Positions 56,921-64,000 of a stretch of 64,000 nt of DNA are shown here, one piece after another (within the stretch, counting starts at the first letter, position 1; every line of letters begins with the position of its first letter). The notes beneath the pieces are model-generated. The model did no database searches and was not told the DNA's origin. It worked only from the letters and a program-made list of their open reading frames with translations. The position numbers and the translations under genes were made by a program. The stretch comes from Labia minor. Lineage: Eukaryota; Arthropoda; Insecta; Dermaptera; Spongiphoridae. The stretch covers positions 74,053,719 to 74,117,718 of the forward strand of contig OY720348.1 in NCBI GenBank assembly GCA_963082975.1, written 5' to 3'.

Positions 56921-57394
56921 CGAGGGTGGGGTGAATAGTTTCCGCCCTGACCAAGAAAAACGATGTTTTAAATTTTGTTTTTGATATATTTTTCTACATA
57001 ATCTCCATCAAAATTGATACATTTCTCATAACGGTGTTTTAATTAATTATTTAATTAATTAAATTTGATTTAATTTAATTTAAGTCTCATCAACAGCTAT
57101 GAATCGACGCAAAAATTCATTTGGATTACGCCTACAGCGCCAAATTGTCGGTAGTAATGGTTTTTCGAAGCAGTTTTTCGTCTAACGTTAGCAAACGCTG
57201 CACAAACGTTGCACACAGCTTTCCATATTCAAAGGCTTGTGCAAAATATTCCGCACACGTTCAGCTGACATCGTACAGGTCTCAGCTATCTTGAATGTTA
57301 AAAAATAAAAAATTAAATTAAATTAAAAAAAAAAAAAAAAAATTTAAAACATCGTTTTTCTTGGTCAGGCCGGAAACTTTTCACCCCACCCTCG
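56921..57394 (-). mobile_element. Internally deleted mariner element (family M1, copy 3)
   Basis: Same ends as the element at 200 (CGAGGGTGGGGTGAATAGTT / AACTTTTCACCCCACCCTCG). TA is present on the right (57395-57396); the left target is now AAAAAA. Transposase remnants run on the minus strand: the NEFLRRFI segment near 57100-57125 and the helix-turn-helix part (AETCTMSAERV) near 57255-57290. Confidence 0.88.
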
Positions 57395-57419
57395 TATATG
57401 TATGATTTCAAAAATAAAA

Positions 57420-57448
57420 TTTGTATATATATATATATATATATATAA
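57420..57448 (+). repeat. (TA)n microsatellite
   Basis: TA tract next to the mariner copy. Confidence 0.8.
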
Positions 57449-57539
57449 TTGTCACTCTTCCTTATATAAATTAATTGTATTTAAATGGAATGGATTTAAA
57501 AGTAATTAAAAAATAATTTAAAAAAAAAAATCAATTAGC

Positions 57540-58260
57540 AAAACTTTGGAATCAGATTGAGTAAATGCCAGATTTACTTGGCTGTTTGGACAATCTGTTT
57601 GTTTATGGCAGCTCTGAATATCCCCTACGCTTGTTTCGTTAAATATTTTCTTTTTAGATTTCAATTAGTGAGAATGCGAACTAAAAAGCCATGTGGAGGA
57701 AAAAGCATAGGATAATGGGGCGGGAGAAGGGTGATGCACTTTAGCGTTTTCTCGTCGTAGTGTTTTTTTTTCCTCCACTCGCCAATTGGTCTCCCGGGCC
57801 ATCCTACCTACACTTGACGTCGGCCAAGTCCTCTTGAAATGTGAAAATTAATTGTTTCAGAATGGAGAAGTGGCCGTGGGAGAAAATTTATTTTTTTCAC
57901 TGGAAGGGGTTGTCGATAAAATGTCCATTTGAACAATGCACTTTTCTACTGTCGTCGACATCCTGTTTATTTGAACTGGCCCCTGGCTATTTTATAGCGT
58001 GATATTCAATATTCTGAATTTTTGTGGGGCAGCGGGAGGAGGGGGGAGAGGGAGGAAAACGGGGGAGCAGTAAGGGAAGGGGAGTTTAGCGACTTGTTAA
58101 CCTCCCTGATGCCCCTAATATATCTATTATAGATGCGAACGAGAGAAGGGACGCGAGAAATATTATGAAAATATTCCTAAAGAATCGGTCAGTTAACTGA
58201 CACATCGAGTATCGCCATTCGGCCAGTTAATTGAGCAAAAATTTAACTCGAATATTAAAA
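57540..58260. other. Complex unique block, possible regulatory DNA
   Basis: 720 bp of non-repetitive, GC-balanced sequence with a forkhead-type TTGTTTATGG (57599-57608), a CRE-like TTGACGTCGG (57817-57826) and a G/A-rich tract (58025-58085). It has no open frame of note. Among the best candidates in the window for conserved non-coding DNA, but function is inferred from composition only. Confidence 0.35.
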
Positions 58261-58272
58261 ACCATCCATAAT

Positions 58273-58451
58273 AAGTTGACCTGTCGCCAGGCGCAGAACC
58301 GACCGACGGCTTGAAATAAATTAATTTCCAGCTACATACGTGTTAATGCAATAAAACACAGATAGGCATATAACATAAATATTTTTAATTTTATTTTATT
58401 TATAATATATAAGGAGGTGCTGGCTATGACGTCATGAAGGGCTGGGTGACG
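58273..58451 (+). mobile_element. Family B element, head part only
   Basis: AAGTTGACCTGTCGCCAGG, then ACCGACCGACGG, the AT-rich head and GACGTCATGAAGGGCTGGGT. At 58451 it breaks off and is joined to an inverted family-A element with no filler beyond a few bases. Confidence 0.72.
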
Positions 58452-59000
58452 GGTGATGTAGACAAGATTACGCAAAAACGGTTTGACCTAGAATCATGAA
58501 ATTTGGTACATGGGCATTATTAAAAATTCGTAGTTTTCTATCAACTTTTGAGAAATGTAGCTCACCCGGAAGAGGGTCATTACCTACCACGTTTTGATTT
58601 TTTTTCCTCTAAAGTGACCGTAAAAATAAAGCTATAGGTTTGATGGAGGAGAATTGTCCATGAGGCAAAGACCCACCCAGGGTTGTAGAGCCTCGGAGTA
58701 GTAGTAGTAGTATAGGTTTGATAGTTGTTCACATGATTAATAATTGTATAAAACTGCTATATATAGAATTTCAGCTTGATTGACTCGCTGAAAGTACCGG
58801 AATTAATTTTTGCAAATCACGCGCCAACACGTGACGTGGTGCTATCAACAAAGAGCAAAACATGCGCTGGTTTAACAAATATTATTTATTAATTTTAATG
58901 TATAATTTATAATTAATTAAATTTAATTTAAATATAATATATTATGTTATTTAATCCAATTCAAATTTTCGAGATAATCGAGTGGAGACACTCCAGGTAA
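58452..59000 (-). mobile_element. Family A element, inverted, tail-truncated, with LINE insertion
   Basis: On the minus strand: TTACCTGGAGTGTCTCCACT head, subterminal motif (CGATTATCTCG, one change), CACGTCACGTGTTGGCGCGT block, CTCTTCCGGGTGAGCTACAT, core CCAAATTTCATGATTCTAGG. It ends at TTGCGTAATCTTGTCTACAT, exactly where the microsatellite should start. A LINE end is inserted at 58645-58710. Confidence 0.75.
58645..58710 (+). mobile_element. 5'-truncated LINE end with 12-bp target duplication
   Basis: TATAGGTTTGAT flanks it (58633-58644 and 58711-58722). The 66-bp insert reads GAATTGTCCATGAGGCAAAG, ACCCACCCAGGGTTGTAGAG, CCTCGGAG and a (TAG)n tail. GGGTTGTAG-GCC followed by a trinucleotide tail is a common arthropod LINE 3' end. 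Dead on arrival. Confidence 0.85.
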
Positions 59001-59298
59001 TTTATAATTCTTGTTATTATTAAATTTCGGTCTATTTTTAAATTCTTTCACAATAAGTTTATCATAACGGATCACTAGATATTAACCGTTTTCTCTTGCC
59101 TTTATTAATTCCGCTACCAATTCTTTTCTGATCTTTAAAATTTATTTCGGGAAGACCTCCGTAATATACATTTTTGAGTCTTTAGGTTTATTTTTATTTT
59201 TAACGATCATATTTCTTGTTCTAAGTATTAGCAATGAGATTACCACCGGTCTGGTTTTATTTTCTGTTCGCTGGCCTATGCGTTTAGTATAATTAAAT
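59001..59298. other. Unique DNA, no gene recognised
   Basis: AT-rich spacer of about 300 bp between a family-A and a family-B element. Nothing identified. Confidence 0.45.
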
Positions 59299-59939
59299 AA
59301 GTTGACCTGTGGCCAGGTCCGAACCGACCGACGGTTTGAAGTTAATTAATTTCCAGCTACAGAAACAATTTCAAATAATTTTAATATATCTATTAATGTA
59401 GTAAAAAACAGATATGGATACATAAATAATAAATGTAAACATTTTTAATTTTATTTTATTTATAATTTATATATAAGACCAGGCTGTGACGTCATGAATG
59501 GCTGGATGACGTCATATAATTTTAAATCAAGAAAAAACTAATAAATATGATTTTTCTCGAGGATAAAACCAATACAAAGTGCATAATTCGTGGTGATATA
59601 TAAAAAAATCTCCTCATGTGAGATTTGGTGTGAAAATAACCCTTCCTTTCCTATCGTCGATCGCTAATACTACCACTTCCGGTTTCCGGAATTGCACCAA
59701 AAGTTGATCCATTCATCCCACTGATGCATTAAGTAAATATACCAAATTTCATCAAAATCGGTTGAGCCGTTCAGGCTGTACACATCTATACGGACGGACG
59801 GACAGACGGACGGACAGACATCATGCTAAAAATACTTTTTTCTGTTTAGAAAATGCATGATTCGTGGAGATATGTAAAAATCTCCACATGTGAAATTTGG
59901 TGTGAAAACAATACCTCCCTTACTATCGTCGGTAGGTAA
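59299..59939 (+). mobile_element. Family B element, full-length copy 3
   Basis: The cleanest copy. Hairpin GACCTG-TGGC-CAGGTC (59304-59319), subterminal ACCGACCGACGG (59323-59334), TGACGTCATGAATGGCTGG, CCACTTCCGGTTTCCGG, core CAAATTTCATCAAAATCGGT, GACGGACGGACAGACGG microsatellite and hairpin GTGGAGAT...ATCTCCAC. The terminus is CGTCGGTAGGTAA with one substitution. Close in sequence to the copy at 21782, closer than to the others, so these two may share a recent source. Confidence 0.8.
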
Positions 59940-60984
59940 AAATGATCAATTATCTATTACCTATTTTTAAAAGTGAATAAATTTAAAGATTCCGAAGAGC
60001 AATCCTCCAAATCCAATATTCTCTACCTATCCTTCTTATTTTTTTATTATATTCCTTATATATATATATATCGTAATGAAATAAAAGTAAAGATATCTCT
60101 CCCTTTTTTGTTGAGTTTCTCATGAAAATCCATTGGCTGGCGATCCTTGTCGGTAACTGAGGGATGTTGAAGCCGTCATGGGCTCCAAGCGAGGGTAGGT
60201 TTTACGGCCGTGAGGTCCCAGGCGAAATACTATATAACTACCCAGTCCTTCTCTCCATCTTTCATTTTATGGGTAATAATTTTTTTTTTTTGCATAAAAC
60301 TTAAGAATTATGTTTTATTTATAATTTTTAAGATACGTCTATTACAAGAACAAAACGGCATGTAGCTTAATGATATTTAATTAAATGAACATTCATTTAA
60401 TTAAAAATGTAATACAAAATTATTACGATTACATTCATATACGCGTGAAGTTGGATGCATATACTATCATTGCTTCTTCTCTTCATTCACTTCCTGTATA
60501 ATTCGAATAAATTATTTTGAAGAATATACTTCGTTTTTATTGTACATTCTTTCTTGAAAATATTTTTTTATAATAAACATTTATACTAATCTATAATTTA
60601 TTAATTTCTACTATTCTAATATGGTACAATTTAATAAATCAGTGAATAGGTACTTACATTACATTACAGTATAAGCAATTGAATTTGGATTCAAGTAAAT
60701 CGAATTGAATTGGTAATACAAAACCAAATAATGCACGTGTAATTGAAATGGATCAGGAACTTCTTGAATGATTTGGAAGAACGGAGTTCGATTGATCGTT
60801 AGCCTGTTACGAAATAGTCGTTAGTAAATAAAACAACTTTGGATTTGGAGAAGTTAGGATCTCTAAACAATTATTATTATTATTCCAATAAATTTAATAT
60901 ATATCAAATATCAATCGAATATATCAATAATAAAACTGATATGAAATTCAGTTAAAACAAATGAAATGTTTTCAGAAAGCAATA
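59940..60984. other. Unique AT-rich DNA with one complex block
   Basis: 60120-60260 is GC-balanced (GGCTGGCGATCCTTGTCGGT, GCTCCAAGCGAGGGTAGGTT). It could be a fragment of a retroelement or a unique element; no frame is recognisable. The rest is AT-rich. Confidence 0.35.
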
Positions 60985-61393
60985 CAAGGGTGGGGTGAAA
61001 AGTTTCCGCCCTGACCAAGAAAAACGATGTTTTTAAATTTTGTTTTTGCTATATTTTTCTACATAACCTCCATCAACATTGATACATTTCTCATAACGGT
61101 GTTTTAATTAATTATTTAATTAATTAAATTTGATTCAATTTAATTTAAGTCTCATCAATAATTATGAATCGACGCAAAAATTCATTTGGATTACGCCTAC
61201 AGCGCCAAATTGTCGGTAGAATTGGTTTTTCGAAGCAGTTTTTGGTGTAACTTTAGCAAACGCGGCACCCACGTTAAACACAGCTTTCCATATTCAAAGG
61301 CTTGTGCAAAGTATTTCGCACACGTTCAGCTGACATCGTACACGTCTCAGCTATCTTGAATGTTAAAAAATAAAGCAAAAAAAAAAAAAAAAT

Positions 61394-62324
61394 AAGCGGG
61401 AGTGTCCTCCCCTAGACTTTCCCGCATATAAATAGGTATAAAGAGTTGTGAATGAATATTTAGAATGTAATAAAGTGCTACTTCCGGTTAACTGATATTT
61501 TAAATGTAAAAAAAAACAGATATGGATATAATATAAATATTTTTAATTTTATTTTATTTATAATATATAAGGGCTGGCTGTGACGTCATGAAGTGCTGGG
61601 TGACGTCATATAATTTTAAATTAAGAAAAAACTAATGAAGATGATTTTTCTCGAGGATAAAACCAATACAAAGTGCATAACACGTGGAGATATGCCTTCA
61701 CGTGGAATTTAATATGAAAATAACCCTTCACTTCCTCTCTTCGATCGGCAATACTAGCACTTCCGGTTTCCGGATTTGCACCAAAAGTTGATCCATTCAT
61801 CATACTGATGCATTAAGTAAATATACCAAATTTCATCAAAATCCGCTGAGCCGTTCAAGCTGTACACATCTCTACGGACACACAGCGGACGGACGGACAG
61901 ACATCATACTAAAAATACTTTTTTCTGTTAAGAAAATGCATGATTCGTGGAGATATGTACCTAAAAATATCCACAGGTGAAATTTGGTGTGAAAACAATA
62001 CCTCCCTTGCTATCGTCGGTCGGTAAAAAGGAAACGCTACTTGTATAGGTAAAATGTCACTTCCGGTATTCAGATCATGATGAAATTTGGTATCTGAATT
62101 TTTTTCATATTTTTAAATCTATATTTAAAATATGAAGCAAATATCTCGAAGCAAACTGGTACTTTACTTGAAAGGTAAACGCAACCGGTGTAGGTAAAGT
62201 ACCACTTCCGGATAACCGATTTCGACGAAATTTTGATAGAAATCTACAAACTGTGAATAATATCGGTGTACCAAATTTCGAAGTCCTAGCTTGAGTAGTT
62301 TTTGAGTAAATTTGCTTACAGACA

Positions 62325-62355
<31 letters not shown>

Positions 62356-62516
62356 CATACATACATACATACATACATACACACACACAGACATAATTCG
62401 AAAAATGGTATTTTCCGACTCAGGGAGGTCTAAAACGTCAAGATCTATCAAAATCTCGAAGTCGAAATTTTTGACGATTCCAATACTTCCCTTATACGAA
62501 GTATGCGGGAAAGTAA
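61394..62516 (+). mobile_element. Family C element, copy 2, carrying a family-B piece
   Basis: Best family-C ends. The 5' hairpin is GGGAG-TGTC-CTCCC (61398-61411), with subterminal ACTTTCCCGCAT (61416-61427). The 3' end is an imperfect hairpin ACTTCC...CGAAGT followed by ATGCGGGAAAGTAA (62503-62516), whose reverse complement repeats the 5' motif. The body is split by family-B sequence at 61508-62027. It contains a long (ACAT)n(CA)n tract (62326-62392). Confidence 0.82.
61508..62027 (+). mobile_element. Family B element, head-less copy nested in family C
   Basis: Begins inside the AT-rich head region (AACAGATATGGATATAATAT) and runs to the intact terminus CGTCGGTCGGTAA. Contains GTGACGTCATGAAGTGCTGG, CACTTCCGGTTTCCGG, the core and GCGGACGGACGGACAG. 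The 5' hairpin and subterminal motif are missing. Confidence 0.75.
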
Positions 62517-62573
62517 AAATTAAAAACACATCGTTTTTCTTGGTCAGGCCGGAAACGTTTCACCCCACCCTCG

Positions 62574-62952
62574 TATAATATAGAGAAACTAGAATTATAA
62601 TTTGAAATTAACAAACAAACTACAAAGCAAAATATATAAATGAGTAAGACCACAGATAATATTAAAAATAAAACTTAGTTTAAATATAAAACTTATCCAA
62701 GTTGATAATAGATTTAAATTATAATTATAAATTGAATCCAATTCAAAAATACAAATTTCGAAATAATATATAATATATAAATACCTTTTTTAATACGGTT
62801 TACAAATAATAGTTTTTTAACTAATAGATAAAGAGATAAAAACCTTTTAGATAAAGTAACGTGGCTATTTTAATGGCTAATTAAATTTTCTACGTCTATT
62901 AAATAAGGTATATATTTGTTACATAAAATCTAACTATTCATTAGAAATCCTT
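62574..62952. other. AT-rich DNA, no gene recognised
   Basis: Simple AT-rich sequence; nothing identified. Confidence 0.45.
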
Positions 62953-63950
62953 ACGGTAGCGTTTCCTAACCTGTGGGGCGCGAAACTGTTGCGAGGGGGC
63001 GCGAAGGATTAGAATCAATTCCAAGTGCCCGCGTAGGCAATTCAAGGGTCTGCAAAATTTTGAAAATTTTCGATTTTTTTTTTCAACATGGATCTAAAAT
63101 TAGCTGGAGTGTCTCCACTCGACTATCTCGCAATTTGAATTGGATTAAATAACATAATATATTATTTTTAAATTATATTTAATTAATTATAAATTATAAA
63201 TAATAAATATTAAACCAGCGCATGTTTGGCTTTTTGTTGATGGCACCATGGCACGTGTTGGCGCGTGAGATATGCAGTGTTAAAAAATTAATTCTGGTAC
63301 TTTCAGCAATTCAATCAAGCTGAAATTCTATATATAGCAGTTTTATACAATTATTAATCATGTGAAAAATTATCAAACATATATTTTTATTTTTACGGTC
63401 ACTTTAGAGGAAAAAAAATCAAAACGTTGTAGGTAATGACCCTCTTCCGGTTGACCTACATTTCTCAAAAGTTGATAGAAAACTATGAATTTTGAATAAT
63501 GTCCATTCATCATTCTAGCTCAAACCGTTTTTGCGTAATCTTGCCTACATACATACACACACACACACATACACACACACATACACACACACAGACATTT
63601 TTCTCAACCTTAGTGAAAATGATTCAGGAACCTTCAAAACGTATAAAAACATCAAAATCTCAACATCGAAAATTTTCGTGATCGCAATACTATCTCTGGC
63701 GAGATAGTAAAAAGGTAGGATAATTTTGTGTGTGGCCAAACTTTTGAACATTTTCGATTTTTTTCATTATGGTTCTAAAAAAAATGATTAGATGATTTTG
63801 CGATGCTCTGAACCATGGCCTGTTGTTATATTATTTCAAAAATGTGCCCGTCTATTGAAAATGAAAATAAGATTATTTCAAAAATTAAGGGGGGCGCAAG
63901 AATTTTTGGTAACAAAAGAGGTGCATTACAGTCTCCCATTTAGCTCGAAA
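62953..63950. mobile_element. hAT-like remnant interrupted by a family-A element
   Basis: TAGCGTTTCCTAACCTGTGG then GGCGCGAAACTGTTGCGAGG resembles the tip of hAT elements (CAGxGTTTCCCAACCTGTGGGGCGCG). After the family-A insertion (63100-63710) related sequence continues, with a second GGGGCGCAAGAA block at 63892-63903 and a repeated TTTTGAAxATTTTCGATTTTT unit on both sides of the insertion. The far end is not resolved, so no target duplication is claimed. Confidence 0.45.
63100..63710 (+). mobile_element. Family A element, full-length copy
   Basis: The reference copy in this window, about 610 bp. 5' hairpin TGGAG-TGT-CTCCA (63105-63117), subterminal ACTATCTCGC (63122-63131), CACGTGTTGGCGCGTGAG block, CTCTTCCGGTTGACCTACAT. 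The core is shortened (CCAAATTTCATGATTC partly deleted), then CTAGCTCAAACCGTTTTTGC and the (CA)n(CATA) microsatellite (63549-63597), CTCAACCTTAGTGAAAATGA and AAAACGTATAAAAACATCAA. The 3' hairpin is ACTATCTC-TGGC-GAGATAGT (63689-63708), ending in AA. No coding capacity; frames over the microsatellite are spurious. Confidence 0.8.
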
Positions 63951-64000
63951 TGCATTGCTTGGATATGTTAATTATTTATTTAGTGATGATAGTAACTGAT
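63711..64000. other. Right flank of the hAT-like remnant
   Basis: Continuation of the interrupted repeat to about 63950, then AT-rich DNA to the window edge. No gene. Confidence 0.35.

Larger units (their letters stand above)
60985..62573 (-). mobile_element. Mariner element (family M1, copy 4) split by a nested insertion
   Basis: Left part 60985-61393 (TA at 60983-60984, end CAAGGGTGGGGTGAAAAGTT) holds the same deleted transposase remnants as copy 3 on the minus strand. Right part 62517-62573 carries the other inverted end (CGGAAACGTTTCACCCCACC) followed by TA. Removing 61394-62516 restores a normal-length copy of about 466 bp. The interruption is a family-C element. Confidence 0.88.

Overview
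This 64 kb window is AT-rich (roughly 70 to 75 % by eye) and looks like gene-poor DNA from an animal nuclear genome, most likely an invertebrate and plausibly an arthropod. A parasitic copepod such as a sea louse is one guess from base composition and mariner load, but I cannot confirm a taxon. I found no host protein-coding gene, no rRNA and no functional tRNA. Every open frame I could recognise is a decayed piece of a transposable element. The other frames are short, AT-driven or microsatellite-driven.

Layout. 0-9 kb: an internally deleted mariner (200-675), a fragment of an R1-like LINE reverse transcriptase (4407-4505), and several copies of two AT-rich repeat families. Family F carries a GC-rich hairpin and family E carries an antisense tRNA-like segment. 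A mariner transposase fragment has been turned into a hairpin (8507-8743). 9-16 kb: an unusually GC-rich unique block (9482-10040), a deleted mariner (10161-10853), a foldback element (11614-12004), a LINE 3' coding remnant (12497-12855), another deleted mariner (14196-14635) and a small TIR element (15107-15242). 16-30 kb: two copies of family D, a 2.2 kb hAT-like element (20394-22600) that has swallowed a mariner and a family-B element, and copies of families A and B. 30-47 kb: tRNA-derived SINE S, a PIF/Harbinger MITE with TTA target duplication (32369-32902), two hAT MITEs with perfect 8-bp target duplications (36893-37161 and 43450-43731), a 1.05 kb direct duplication (31216-32283 and 41708-42753), a family-C element and a palindromic mariner (45949-46429). 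47-64 kb: more A, B and C copies, an R1-like LINE remnant (52565-52990), a 46-bp-arm foldback (54255-54510), a SINE with a 14-bp target duplication (55310-55567), and a three-layer nest of mariner, family C and family B (60985-62573).

The most interesting signal is that families A, B and C look unrelated over most of their length but share one architecture. Each has a short 5' hairpin, then a 10 to 12 nt subterminal motif, a body with a conserved CACTTCCGG/CAAATTTCAT core, a CA- or GACA-type microsatellite and a 3' hairpin. The 3' terminus of each is the reverse complement of the 5' subterminal motif and ends in GTAA. This matches the known plan of non-autonomous Helentron/Helitron2 elements (DINE-1-like), so I propose they are such elements. 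No Rep/helicase gene is visible here to prove it.

A few unique, more GC-balanced islands (9.5-10.0, 18.7-18.9, 28.5-28.7, 33.3-33.7, 37.4-37.6, 44.5-45.2, 50.4-50.5, 51.2-51.4 and 57.5-58.3 kb) stand out from the repeat background. They are the best candidates for conserved regulatory DNA.
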